From the NCBI GenBank assembly GCA_037447655.1, contig JBBHKE010001630.1, positions 1 through 64,000 of the forward strand: a stretch of 64,000 nucleotides of DNA. Direction: 5' to 3'. The notes under the pieces were generated by a model. That model worked only from the letters and a program-made list of their open reading frames with translations, did no database searches and was not told the origin of the DNA. Of this stretch, positions 22,801 to 35,326 are shown piece after piece (within the stretch, counting starts at the first letter, position 1; each line of letters begins with the position of its first letter). Origin of the DNA: Zygnema cylindricum (taxonomy: Eukaryota > Streptophyta > Zygnematophyceae > Zygnematales > Zygnemataceae). The position numbers and the translations under genes are program-made.

Positions 22801-24187
22801 GCTTTGCGGGCGTTAAAATTGAGACAACATGTCTTTTCCAGTCTCCTTTTTAAAACTAACTAAAATCCGACTTGTTGACAAGACTGCCCTGACAGTGAAA
22901 CTACAGAATTCAAAAAGGAACCTCCCCGTTCGACTTTGGTGGCCCGCGACCCGTTAAAAGGGCGGCTCACTTCCAAGCTTGTAACAAACTACAATACCAG
23001 CAATGAAGAATTGTGGCTTGACTGTATTGAGAAAAGGGAGGGGTCACAAATAAGCGCCACTACTTACTCAGTACAACAACTTTGCTGCCTTCCCATAACA
23101 GCTCCTCCTTCAAATTATCAAACTCCTCATTGCTCATAATAGGAGCTTCATTGATGTAGAACGACTGTAACAAAAATCAAATGTTGAACCAATCAATCAA
23201 TCATTAGAATAGACAATCAGCTGTATGGAGTCGACAAGCATACAAATTTTCTTTCTGCTCGAGAAACTTCAATTTTATGGTCGATAGTGACCTGTCACAC
23301 CATAAGATCTACTCCCAAACTGCACTATATACTTCAGCAAAATCCAATGCTATAACAAAGCAACAAAAACAACTAAGAAAAAAACGGAATAAAAGTCATA
23401 TGCTAGCCTGCTCTTCCGATACACAAGCCCACCTCTACTTCGTAATCCATCACAAAAAGGCAACTTAAAATAAAATTTATGAACAATCCCAAAAAGTTTA
23501 CCTGTAGAGCCAAAAGAAAATCCTGTTCCATTTCACCCATGCTTCTTTTTCCCTTTTTAAGATCGCAATACTGGTTAACATAACCGTCCACCACTTCATC
23601 TTCAGTTTTGCTCTCTGCGTAAGACATCACATGAGCTGTCCATAAGGACCTCTGCCCTAGAAAAGCACCTACATCGCTGCTTTCTGAAGTGATAAAGGCA
23701 ACAACAAAATCTCATAAAACTTCTAATTACTTAGGAGCTTTAAGTAAACAATACATTTCCATTTTTTTAGATCCATATGGCTAAGAACTGATTCATTTGG
23801 TAGGTCCCAAATATGATAATGGTGGCTGAAACAATGAGATAATTTACGATATGAGAAAGGTCTTCTGTTAGATTAGCTATTTTTTTCTCTTTTCCTCCTC
23901 GACTGATACAAATACATATTAAAAGCTTATAATCACTGTAAGCTGATCTGGATACCTGACTTTTGTTCAGCTGCATTCCGTACAACCAATGTCCTGCTCC
24001 TTCTGTGTCCTGTCACGGCCTTAGATGATTTCACATTCTGCCATCTTTGCAACTGAAGCTGCTTTTGAACGCCAACGATAGGAATGTTACTGCCACAGCT
24101 TACACTATGCAGTTTCCTGGAAGCTTCTGATCGTACGGCGATGCCGATACTGCTACATGTTCGAAGATGGTTACTCAATGTAGCCAT
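19872..24187 (-). CDS. PGRL1: PGR5-like protein 1 (PGRL1), thylakoid cyclic-electron-flow factor
   Basis: Ten exons, read on the minus strand, join in frame: 23956-24187, 23502-23683, 23068-23164, 22390-22490, 22132-22188, 21781-21857, 21577-21628, 20920-21030, 20540-20637 and 19872-19956 (1092 nt, 363 aa, stop TGA, all GT-AG). Residues 1 to about 72 form a chloroplast transit peptide ending near RRSRTLVVRNAA. The core has EMEQDFLLALQSFYINEAPI, MSNEEFDNLKEEL and DKEFDELKVELK. Two membrane helices follow (LNLPAALVALGVVFFL and FTWFVVLPTTYLIAQ) with DDLTGFEITFLLELPEP between them. Cysteines 117 and 217 sit where PGRL1 redox cysteines are expected. GPCPNCGAKTVSFFGT and KCEACG supply the C-terminal CxxC pairs 306/309 and 334/337. 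PGRL1 works with PGR5 to return electrons from ferredoxin to plastoquinone around photosystem I. The start ATG is at 24185-24187. It is somewhat longer than the angiosperm protein, mainly at both ends. Confidence 0.92.
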
Positions 24188-25431
24188 GATCACAGACCTA
24201 CCAGCTGTAACTTTTCAGTAGTTCTATTGCCGGTTATTCGGGTTAACAACCAGCGTGTCTACCTCTTTCGTTTTCCCACAGCCACAAAAAGACTGTTTTG
24301 AGTAAACAAAAGGACGAGAATTTGAGAATGTAGCAAAAATCGTGAATTGTAAAGCACCTCCAGAAAATATAACTTCGGAGAAGCTTTACAATTCTTTAGT
24401 AAGAGCCGATTTGAAGAGAGCCGATTGAACGAGAATTAAGTTTCAGAAAGCCTTTTCCAATGCCAACTTTCTGGTTAACTTTTGCGTCGAATTGCTCTGC
24501 AAATGACAACAAAATGATGTTGAACTATGACGGCCCATTACGAAACAGTGATGTAAAACCCAGGTACAAGCAAACCGAAAGATGATGTTTCTCCAATGAG
24601 CTCGACGCTGGGCTTCACAAAGTGATGTTACGGCACTTTTCCTAATTCTGCTGTTCGCAAATCACTAGTGACAATGATGTGTGATCTAGCAGACTATCCG
24701 CCTATCATGCAAAAATGATGTGATTAAACATGTAGGTGATGTGGCGTGTGTTCATCAGCAAAGGTTGCTGTGCACAGATCACATCATCATTTAACATCAC
24801 TTGGTGATCCCCTGCCTAGAAATCCTCGCAAAGTACATCATTTCTGGCCGGCGGACTGGCCATGTACACTCCCCTCCCCCCCCGATGAATCCGCCCCAAC
24901 GAGGAGGCAGGCAGCCCAATATTGCCGGTGATCTAGCGCCTACGTGGCAGCAATTTCATGGCTATTCGAAGACGTCTTCCGTGCAGTTTTGCACTGTCCA
25001 CAAATACAACGCCATAGGAAAGTAATAAGTAACCGACATATACATCAGCATGTGCACTTACCATAAATGACTCTGAAATTTTTCACCGTACCGTACTTGA
25101 TCGCACCTAACCATAGAAGCATAGAACCATTACTTGGCCCGGCTCACTTCGGTTCGGCACAAATCAGTTCGGTTCAATATTAAGTTGGGCCAAACTGAAC
25201 CAAACGGTGTAAAACCGGTTTTGGAAACAACGAACCAAAATACACGTTGGATGTCAGCGAACCGAACCGCTAACTGCTAGACCGTTCGTAACCCTAAATA
25301 TTTTTTCTAAGGGCGCGGCCCATCAGGGCACTTTCTGAGTCCGAAGTAAATTTGTTTTGCAAAATTCTATGTGCCGGATAGATGGACACGAAAAAGCTAA
25401 ACAATTGCTACAGCCGCAGAGAATCATGTAA
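24188..25431. other. upstream region of PGRL1, no gene recognised
   Basis: Presumed promoter and spacer. Positions 24520-24830 are enriched in TGATGT words. Positions 25140-25310 carry repeated GGTTCGGTT/AACCGAACC words that recur at about 26480-26600 and 28640-28760, suggesting a decayed dispersed repeat. No boundaries could be fixed. Confidence 0.4.
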
Positions 25432-26209
25432 GGGTATGTCCCCATGTGCATAAGTAAGGGTTTTTTTCTGTCGTTTTGCTGTAAAACTTAGCGCCGTACT
25501 GCCTAAGTTCCGACCGTACGAAGGAATAGCAAATTTGTAGAGTACAATTTGCGTCATCCTCGATCTTAGGATGTACGAAAATTTGTCGTCTTGTGTTTTT
25601 CGACCCACTTCGACGACAAAAAACGTCATCTTCAACCTTATGTTTAAAACACATGCGCGATGTGTTTTAAAATTAGGGATTTTCTATAAACAAATAGGAA
25701 CATATATTCGCACGTGCCGTAATTTTCGAAAATTATCAAACGATTTCAAGCGACGTAGAAATATAGACGATTCGCTATGTTTTGTCCGTTTTTGTTTAAT
25801 ACGACAAAGAGAAGTACACAATTTGTTTTGTTTTGTCCGTTTCCATCCAATACGGATTTATATTTTGCAGAGGTCTCAAGGTTCCGATGCCATTTCACGT
25901 CAACCCGACAATAGACGCAAAGGCAAAGCGCGTCTCCTTCAACCGTGAAACGGCACAGGCTGGAGGGCGGTAGGTGTACCATGTCACGAAAAGTCACGCG
26001 ACGTCACAAGCAGTTACGAAAAATAACGTGCGTCATCACAGATTGTAGACGTTGATAGCCGTCACGGGCATTGTCAGCGTATACACTCGTCACACCTTTA
26101 AGTAACAATTTCGGTGTTACACATAGGGACACTTTAAATCCGAGTCCGCTGGATCTGCGCTAAAAAACAAAGTAAGTTCGCTAAGTTTCAAGTACATGGG
26201 GACAAACCC
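25432..26209. mobile_element. Tourist-like element E4 (type II, 778 bp)
   Basis: Termini are GGGTATGTCCCCATG at 25432 and CATGGGGACAAACCC ending at 26209, with TAA on both sides (25429-25431, 26210-26212). The interior matches E1 and E3 in the opposite orientation, uninterrupted. It lies upstream of PGRL1. Confidence 0.82.
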
Positions 26210-27640
26210 TAAGCCACATTTTATTAAGGGTGTAATATATGGAAAGAATCAAAAAAACAAGATTCGCGTAAAATGCCCGTACAAAGCTAGCGAAACCTCT
26301 TCGACGCCTTTAAAAACAAATTGATCGGTCCAGATTCGGGAGCTAATCCAATAAAATTTTCAAGACGCGTCAAACAACCGTCAAAAAAACTATTCTCAAA
26401 CAATTTTGTGCTTCCCGTGTTTGTCTTACTTTTGGGGTTAAGCGCTAAAAAATGGAAGTATTCATACACGTATTTCTGACCATATTCAACCCCGGTTCCG
26501 CCTAATGGAACAAAACCAAACGGTTTCTAAGATCGCTCGAACTAAACCAAACCATTAAAAAACGGGCTTGCTTAAGACAAACCAAAACAAAGAAATAACA
26601 AAGTACGACAGGTACGAGTGGAACTGTGGAAGTATATAAAATAACATACGAATGCAGGAGTGCTGTACAAAATCTAAGCTTGTTCAATGTTTTATTCTAA
26701 AAAGTGCGATGGAAAAAACCATCAAGGTACAAAGGGGTTCAAAAAAGGGAAAAAAGCGCTTAATGCTAAAAAATAGCCAAACGAAACTAAAGATATAATT
26801 CCATTAGGCGGTCCCAGTAAACGTACGGAAAATTCTACTTAAGAGACTATTCCATTTTGTCGGGCTAGTAACAAACCTTCCTCAATTATGATTGGCGCCA
26901 CGTAGGTTAGAGTCCAGATTTGAAAATCTTCAATAAAATCTTCAAACTGAAATTCAGAACAAAACATCTGTACGACCGGAGGTAGTTAATGATTCGTACG
27001 TAAAGTTTGCGGCCAAATTTTTAATTTTGAAAACAGAAATCAAAATTTCGAAACGGGATGGCAAAACGACGCGACAAACTTTGAAGGTCGCGGCAAACTT
27101 TGAATGTCGGTGAATATCAGACGGAGCGTGTGAAAATATTTTCGGCTCACCTGCAACCAGCGTGGCAAGCGGCACATGGACCGTACGACGTAGGCACATG
27201 GCCTGTACGACGTGTATACCTGTGATCGCTTGTTCAAAGCGGATAATTTTTTGCTTTTTCACGTGTACCAATGGTACACATCTAGTATCGCTCAACTCTC
27301 CTCGCGAGGAGAGTATCGTCACACTGGATGATGTGCGCGATTGCTTCGCGGATCTGAAAAAGTGGAATATCCAACGGCCAGGAATTACGCCTACATCATT
27401 GGAGCTTCCCGACAGCTTTCCAGTAACGATATTTAGTCTGACAAAAAAAAAATAAGGTACGACGTGGTACGGATCTGTACAAACTTGTACGGCGTCCAGT
27501 AACGAACCACACTTTTCGTCTAATGCAATTCTACCCTAAGGGAAAGAAAACACGTGAAGACACCAAATCTGTTGTACAAAATCGTAAGTGAATTTGAACA
27601 ATTAACTTTTAGGGCTATAGTACAGTACCGGGATAGATTA
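26210..27640. other. intergenic, no gene recognised
   Basis: Short frames on both strands (for example 27162-27455 plus and 26954-27322 minus overlap each other) show no domain or splice context. The sequence is rich in GTAC/CGTACG words. Confidence 0.4.
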
Positions 27641-28627
27641 GGATGTTTTTAACGTTTTTAGTTTTTTAGTTTTTACTTTTTAGAGATTAAGGTAAAGTAT
27701 CGACTTTAATCTGTCGTTTTCACCGAAAACGCAGTTCTGTACGAGAAAAACTTTAGCCGTACAAAAAAATCAATTCTTAAAAATTACAACAAACCTCAAG
27801 TCGATACTTTAATTGTACTTCGTGTATCTCGTCATGTGAACGCATTTTGGCGTTTTTATTTTTCCGACCCCCGGGCAAGAGAATCCTGCCCGTGAAAAAA
27901 CTTCATCAAAAATCACCTCGCGATCTGATTTCAGTGAAAGTACCACCCAAACAAAGAATGAAAAATGACCCACGCACGCGCCACACGAGAGGGAAATTTT
28001 TAGGACGAGGGAGAGTACTTGCTATTTTCCCCCCTGTTCGTCACGTGCATGTAGGGAAACATGAGGATGTACGGAAAAAAATTTCCAGGGGTCTCGGACC
28101 TCCAATTTCATTCATGGGTCCTCGGTAGAATTTTGCATCGTCGTCGCTTTCCCCTCTCCCTCTCAAGATATCACTTTTATCTCACACTTTTTAGAATGAG
28201 GCACGACAAAACTGTATGAAATGAAAGATGTTTGAAAAATAATTATTTTGTCTACCTTAATGTATACTTTATGCCAAGTAAGGCGAAAAAAATGGAGAAA
28301 ACAAAATCGGGTATCCATGGCCGAAAGTTCTTGAATATGTGACGTCACAAGTGAGTGTGACGTCATAATGTTACAAAACCCTAAACATCTGCCATGTCAC
28401 AAAATTACAAAAATGTAGGCGTCTACAATTGTCGCTGTTTTTGTTGGCGTCACCAATTTCGTAGTCGTCGTCAACCGTCACAAAGTTGTACCTACGTCTA
28501 CTACCGTATCATGTCAAAGTTTCGATTCTATTTTTTCGCACATAGGGACGTTTTTCAAAGTAGTATGGAACACTTCACTACAGTCCAAAATACTTTTCAA
28601 AAGTATCGCTTACATGGGGACATACCC
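27641..28627. mobile_element. Tourist-like element E7 (type I), diverged 5' end
   Basis: The 3' terminus CATGGGGACATACCC ends at 28627 and is followed by TAA. The interior from about 27720 matches E2 (shared CCCCCGGGCAAGAGAATCC block, GGGTCTCGGACCTCCA block, a TGACGTCAC pair at about 28339-28365 and an AAACCCTAAACAT block). The 5' end is placed near 27641 after a TTA, but its inverted repeat is too decayed to be certain. Confidence 0.6.
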
Positions 28628-29049
28628 TAATACGAATGGTTCAACAATTTGAATTGTGTCGTGTGGTGTTTGGTTTTGCTTCGTAAATTCCAAACCCGAT
28701 TTTGAACTGTTTCATCGGTTTGGACGAGACCGAACCGAACCTAGCCCAAAGCGATCGGTTCACGTGCTACGGTACTTGTATAAATGATGTAACAACGCCA
28801 ACCACACTATCAACATTTGGACATCCATTGTCGATCAAAATAATATTTGTTAATGTTAAAATCCATAAACAATACGAACGTCGTCACATTCTATCCCCTT
28901 ATAATTATAAAATCTACATTTATAGCGTTCTGGGATAATAAGATTCAAAGGGCAATAAAACAAGTCATTTTCAACACTAAACGAGTGAATTTAACTTTTT
29001 ACTTGTGAACAAAACTCTGTTTTCATTTTTTTTTTTTTTTCATTAAAAT

Positions 29050-30920
29050 TGAAATTCTGTGGTCTCCATTAACCAACAAAATGAGCAGCCTATGTAAAAC
29101 CTTTAGGATAATATTTGACCCTTTAACTTTCCCAATGAATAAGTGCCACCCAGGTGTAATAGGATCTCCTCCCTCTCAGAAAATCCCATTACCACAACCA
29201 ATTCCAACCACACATTCCACACATTAGAAAAATACACATCCACATTGGAATGCACTCACATAAGGATAAACTTTAAATTAGAAGAAGCTTCTGTCCACAT
29301 AACATTAGCTTGGTCTCTTGCCCTCGTGGCTCAACCCTTCTTTTTAAAGTGTTTTCCACTACTTTCCACTCTTAATAATTCTTTCTTTTAACTACTGAAA
29401 CACTACTTAGTTTGTAAGAGATTTCAGTGCCAAAAGGCCAATGCTCCAATTTGGTTTTAATCGCTCAGGACCAAGATCAGTCAGAATTTCCACAAATTTT
29501 TCCAAAGGAAAATATGTTTACTCTCGTCTTAGACTTCAATATTTATCCATCATCGCCCTGAACCAGCCAGGCCAGAGTCAACGCTCCGTTGAACACGTTT
29601 TACCTGGGCCAATCATTGATCAGCAAGGACTCAGACTGACCAATGCAAAAACGTGCGAAATCTCTTACTAACTACGTAGCATTTCCAACCAATCAAACGC
29701 TACGTAACATTTACGTGCGAAATTGCGCGTCAAACGAAACGCGACTTCGCACGAACGTGTGTCGCAAATTTCGCACGCGAAACTTATCACGAAATTCCAT
29801 AAAGTGAAAGTGACCTTTCGTACTAAAAATTGTACGCAGCGAACCATCATGCGTACCAAACAAAACATTGATTTCGTTTAGTACTTTATAAACGTACGCC
29901 TTTAATTCCACAGCTAGTTTGACCTTTAACTCGTAACAATAAACACCCATTCGTTATTTTGACCTCGCGCTGTCGCCTAAATACACCAATCACTATATCT
30001 TTAATAATACAACTATAAATCGTGCGATTCTTTCGGGGACGTCTATCAAATTTAAAATTCTATATTCTTAACACTTAAATACCCATTTACGAACAACTTC
30101 AATCCGCTTTTACTGTTACACAAGGCACACAAATATTGTGCCCACCTTCACCCTTGTGAAGACAACTCCCTTTAGTCAAATGCAAAAAGAGTCACTAAAT
30201 TTGATCCCTTAGCAGTAAGTTATGGTTGGCCAAAGATGGCCTATAAATACAAAAGGTCACCTGGAGAGAGGCGCCTCAAACAGGCAAAGTCCCTTAACTC
30301 CTACTCACAACTACTTAATACTCTACCCTCGGCCAATCAAAAGGGTGTATAATACAAGAAGGTACAGTGGCCGATTGTACTTCTTGTACGACCATTGTAT
30401 AACATGACCTACTCGTTCACACTTGTCAACATGAGAGCCATCGTTCCTCCTCCCATCCTTTTTGGCATCCAATGTTGTGGCGCCACGTGGCACAGCGCGC
30501 CGCTATGTTCAAAAGCCGACAAAGATTCATTCATGTTTGGCGGTGGCGACGACGGCCGTCCGATCATGTATTTTAAACGGTTATATTCGCGTCCGCGAGC
30601 GCTGTTTGACTATATATGTCGTTTCGTCAATTTTGGTCTGATTTAATAAAAGTGACGTTTTTCGTAACACTTTAAATACATAGCAAACTGAATATGTGTA
30701 TTGTTTCGTTAACGCCATAATGGTTTAAGGCGTACGTATATGTAGTACTTCGCTGACCTAGGTTCAAATTTGGTTTAGGGCAACATTTTGGCAATCTATC
30801 AATCTGCCAAATGTCTGTCTGTTTCTTTCTGACTATGGCGGCAGCGAAGGTGACTCTCTCTCTCTCTCTTCACTCTACAATCTAAATTAAGAAGTGAATA
30901 TTAATTACTTATTTTCAACA
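29050..30920 (-). repeat. 3' LTR of copia-1, interrupted by a solo gypsy LTR
   Basis: Matches 35340-36238 along its length, apart from the inserted 29155-30120 block. It ends in TTTTCAACA at 30920, which is TGTTGAAAA in element orientation. Confidence 0.9.
29155..30120 (-). mobile_element. solo LTR of the gypsy-1 family, 966 bp
   Basis: Starts TGTAATAGGATCTCC and ends CTGTTACA. It is closely similar to both LTRs of the gypsy element at 37044-44720, but no internal region follows. It is flanked by CCAGG and CAAGG, a 5-bp duplication with one mismatch. The intact site survives in the sister copia LTR at about 35434 (CCACCTAGGCACAC). It arose by insertion followed by LTR-LTR recombination (standard mechanism, inferred). 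Confidence 0.9.
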
Positions 30921-30930
30921 CTCCCCTTAA
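30921..30930 (-). other. polypurine tract of copia-1
   Basis: In element orientation TTAAGGGGAG lies directly before the 3' LTR start TGTTG. This is the usual plus-strand priming site. Confidence 0.8.
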
Positions 30931-31072
30931 TTCTTAGTCAACTTTTAATTTAAGTCCACAATTTTCTTTGCAGAATTTTAACTTAAGAGAAGGAACTGGT
31001 TTTGTCATCATGTCTGCAATCATCTCTTTATCACTTTTAAGAATTAATTTAATATATTTTATCCTCAACCTT

Positions 31073-32807
31073 CTATGTGACAAAGCTTAATATTATATCT
31101 TTATGGTTGACTTTGAAATGGTGTTTTTGATTAGCTGCGATAGAGATAGCAGCTTGATTATCACAAAAGACATTATGAGTCCCAGATTTCATGAACCCAA
31201 GTTCTTCGAGTAGAGATTTTACCCACATTAATTCTTTAGTGGCAGCACATAAAGCCATGTATTTAGCCTCCATAGTGGATTGAGCAACTAATTCTTGCTG
31301 TTTGCAATTCTAATAGCATGCACCAGATCCAATTTGCAACACATATCTAGTTGTACATGTCTCAAAGGCATATCCCCATAACTGGAATCACTCCAAGTGG
31401 TGATGTCTGTGTGCTCCCCTCCCAAATGCAACCATAATTCCCTTGTTCCCACCAAATATCTCATCACTCTTTTGGCTGCTTCCCAGTCTCTTTTTCTAGG
31501 TTCATTTAGACTTCTACTGAGAACGCCTACAGCCGCAGCTATGTCCAGACGTGTACAATTCATAAAGTTAATTAAACTGCCTACAATTTGCCTATAAGTA
31601 ATTCCTTCCATAAACCTCTTTTCTTCCTCATCCATCTCATCATTCAAAATCAATATCCCTCCCTCTTCACTCCTCTCCGATACGTTCTTTAGATCCATCG
31701 GAGTGGTACACCTATTTGCTTTCTCCATCTGAAACCTTTTTAGCATATTACCGATAGCTTCTTTCTGAGTGAGTCTTATAATTTTATTCCCAAAATCCCT
31801 CTCCATTTGAATCCCCAAACTCTATTTTGCTTCACCGAGATCTTTTATGTCAAACCGACTTCTCAGATCCTGTTTGAATTTGTTAATTTTATCTAAGGAC
31901 TTGCTTAAACTAACAAGTTATCAATATAAATAGCAATGAATATCACTCCATTTTCATCCTCAAATATATATATGGAGTGATCTGAACTTATTCTAATGTA
32001 TTCCAAACTTGTCAGAAATTCGTCCAATTTTATGTTCCATTGCCGCGGGGCTTTCTTAAGGCTATAAAGTGATTTTATCAGTTTGCACACCTTGTTTTCT
32101 TCAACACTTTCCACGAATCTTTCTGGTTGCCTCATGTAGATTTGTTCTTTTAACTCTCCGTGTAAGAAGGCGGTCTTAATATCCATCTGGTGTATTTCCA
32201 TATCCTCTGCAGCTGCTAAACCTAAGAAAATTTTGACAGAAGGGAATCTGACTACAGGTGCAAAGGTTTCTTCATAGTCTATTCTTTTTTTTCTGAGTAT
32301 AACCTTTAGCAACCAACCTAGCCTTATATCTTTAATGGTATTATGTAGGTTTAGTTTAAGCTTCAAAACCCACTTACATCTAATCTGTTTTTTCTTCGGT
32401 GTACAATCTACCAACTCCCATGTATTGGCTTCCATTCTAGAGGTCATTTCTTCATTGATGGTAGTTATCCACCGGCTGCTTTGTGGGGCATTTATGGCCT
32501 CTAAGTATGTTTGAGGTTCTTCCGGGTGAGACATCTTTGTGAGTTTGTTATTTACATGTCTTTTTTGAAGTCGTTTACTACTTCTTTTTCCTCTTTCAAA
32601 ATCAGACGCCGATATGGAAGGCATCCTCGGGTTTCGTTCAGGAAGATTTTCATCTCCCCTATCTTCTAATTCCGGTGTTTGATCAAGTCCCTCGTCGAAT
32701 TCCACTTCGTATGGTTGTGTTACCTCGGATGTTGTCTTTACGTCCTTCTCTTTTGGCACATCTGCACATTTTTCCTTCTCCACGTCTTCCTTCTCTTCAT
32801 TTCCCAA
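31073..32807 (-). pseudogene. copia-1 reverse transcriptase and RNase H
   Basis: The 32807-31905 frame carries KWVLKLKLN, ETFAPVVRFPSVKIFL, HQMDIKTAFLHGEL and SLYSLKKAPRQWN. The catalytic box reads AIYIDNLLV instead of YVDD, so a metal-binding Asp is lost. The next frames (31818-31288, 31273-31073) continue with TQKEAIGNML, YRQIVGSLINF, then the RNase H region TWSDSSYGDMP, MEAKYMAL and NVFCDNQAAISIA. Frame breaks between them and the active-site change mark it as dead. Its closest relative here is copia-2 at 56229-58430. Confidence 0.9.
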
Positions 32808-33621
32808 GTCAAAGTCAAAATACTAACCTGATTCAAATCTGATTTTGACTTCTTTGTTATATCTGAATGGATCAATAGACTTTACTTCATTCGTCACCAC
32901 TATGTGTTTTACCAAAATGATATTTTTTTTTTCAAGTCATACACTCCATATCCATTTGTGCTCTCATTATATCCTACAAGATATCCAAGTTTCCCTCTTT
33001 CCTCTAACTTCCATTTAGTCTTATCGCAATCTAAACTGTCGACTTGAATTCCGAACACTCTCAAACTAGACAAATCTGGTTTTCTTCCCTTCCACCTTTC
33101 ATACGTAGTTTCCTCCTTATTTGCCGAAGTTAATACTCTATTTTCATGAAGTTAGCGTAGTTCTTAGACTCAGCCCAAAACTGCAATCCTATTCTTTTAT
33201 CAGTTAGCATACTTCTAGACATATCTCCTAAAGTTCTATTCACTATTTTTGCTACTCCATTTTGTTCCGAATTATAAAAAACAGTTTTCTTATGATGGAT
33301 TCATTCTTCTTTAAGAGATTCTTTCAATTCTTTTGAGGTGCATTTTTTCCCATTTTCACTTCTTATCACTTTTATTGAGGTTTCATGTATTTTTTCAATC
33401 CATACTTTGTATTATTTGAAACATCTTTGTACCTCTAACTTATGTCTAAAAAAATATACCTTAGTGTATCTAGACCAATCATCTGTAATGGTTAGCATCC
33501 ATCTTTCCTCCCCATGTGATGCATACCTTGTTGTTCCCCTAACATCAGTGTGAACTAGATCTAATACTTTCTCTCTTCTAAATTTGGATGCCTTTGGAAA
33601 TGGAACTCTATGAATCTTCCT
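32808..33621 (-). pseudogene. copia-1 integrase
   Basis: This part has no long open frame, but minus-strand translation at about 33145-33245 gives NRTLGDMSRSMLTDKR followed by QFWAESKNYAN, a copia integrase signature. Many frame breaks are present. Confidence 0.7.
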
Positions 33622-34386
33622 TCAGATATATCGACTACAATCATCTGAGGTCTCATCATCTCCAAACTCAATTCCATCCACTATTCCCTTTTTCTTCATT
33701 TTCTTTAATCTATCTAGATTGACATGCCCCAACCTCTTGTGCCAAAGCTTCATATCACTTCCACACGAGTAGAGAACACCCTTTCCATTGCAAAGTACAA
33801 TTCTGAATATTCCTTGACTACCCTTTTCAGCTACGAAATAAACCTCATTATCAAAGCTAGCTGTGAAGTTCCATTTCTTAGTTCCAGTTTCGAACTCTTT
33901 TTCATCTAGAACACCTGTAGAGACTAGAATATTGCTAAGCTTTGGAATGTAAATAACATCTGAGAGTGTTACAATTGAAGCCTTTCCATCAACTAGAACT
34001 TTTAACTCAACCGATCCAACAAGACTTGTGGTTTCTACTCTACCATCTCCATACTCTATCTCAACTGTTGGAATTTTTCTTAATTTAGTAAACCACCTCT
34101 TATCCTTGCACATATGCATTGAGGCCCCTGAGTCTATGATCCACCCATCCTCAGATGGACCCCTGTTACCTGTGAAAACACACTTTTGTCTCCGTAGAAT
34201 GTTTGCATGCTTCTCAGTTGTTTCCAGTTTAAGAAGAAGCTTCTCAAGCTCCTCTTCCATTTCGGTTACCTCATCTTCTTCCTCATCATGAACTTGAGTC
34301 AAAATAGCCTTTTTATTTCCTCCATCTTTTGAGGAACCTTGTCCATCTTTTAGTCGAAGATCTGTAAGCTTGACACAATTTGCCAT
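33622..34386 (-). pseudogene. copia-1 protease and GAG-pre-integrase
   Basis: The longest intact piece of the element. WIIDSGASMHM is the aspartic protease active site, DVIYIPKLSNILVS follows, and LWHKRLGHVNLDRLKKM is the GAG-pre-integrase motif. An acidic Glu-rich linker lies before the protease. Upstream, the zinc knuckle CHFCKKPRHYMANC (CX2CX4HX4C) spans the frame start near 34380-34420. Confidence 0.85.
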
Positions 34387-35101
34387 ATAATGTCTCGGTT
34401 TCTTGCAGAAGTGACATAATCCACCTCGAGGAGCTCCTCTCCCATTTCGATCAAATCGGCCACCTCTTTGTCCTTTTCCTCCAAAGTTTCGATAGGGATC
34501 CTTTCCCTTTTCTTCATCACGCTTTCGCCAGATCTTGCAGCGAATGCTTGAACACTCAGACTTCCTCTCCTAAGTTCTATGGTACTCTGTTTCACTAAAA
34601 TCATCCCCACTGTATCATCCCAATTCGAATTGCTATCACATAGATCTTGTAACCGATTAATGATATATTATACTCTTCAGGTAGTTTCGTTATCAGTGTA
34701 TTTACTACTTGTCTCTCAGACCATTAGTTACCTGCGCTATCTAGTTCTCCAAATAATGCTCCTAAGTCATTGCAATAATCATTCATACTTCCCCCCTTGT
34801 AAGTATAAGTTGAAATCTTATTTTCCGCAAGCTATTGCTGCTGGAATGACCCACTCTTATATTTGTTTCCTCGAGATACCCAAATCTGAGAGGAAGATCT
34901 AACATGCATAAGAGGAATGGCAATACCATTCACTACATTTTTGAGAATTAAGAGCTTAGCCACCTTCTCTTTATAGTTCGAATTTTCATATTCTGACTGT
35001 TCGGTTTGACTCCCTGTCACCATTGCTGGTGGTGTTGCTGCCGGTATCGTCCTTGACAATGGAGTCCTCCAAAAAGCAACTCCTCCCTTTTCTCGTTCCA
35101 T
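34387..35101 (-). pseudogene. copia-1 gag
   Basis: The first ATG after the 5' LTR and primer site is near 35101 (MEREKGGVAFW). The frame is broken by about 34832 and resumes in pieces to the zinc knuckle near 34400. Assignment is by position and by the knuckle; the rest of gag is diverged. Confidence 0.6.
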
Positions 35102-35326
35102 GGTTATTTCCTCCCTTTCCTCGTCATCGTTCGTGATGGTGGCTGATGTTTTAACAGTTGTTGTGACGGAGGTGCCAGAAAAACGTGTTCCTCCAAACCA
35201 AAGTGGAGGTGGGCATCAAATTTGCTCGAACACTATGCCCCATAGGTGCTTCTCAAAAAGTTCTCACTCCATCATCATTTCCCAATAAAGAAATTATGAT
35301 CCATTAAATATGGGCACCGTAGAAGG

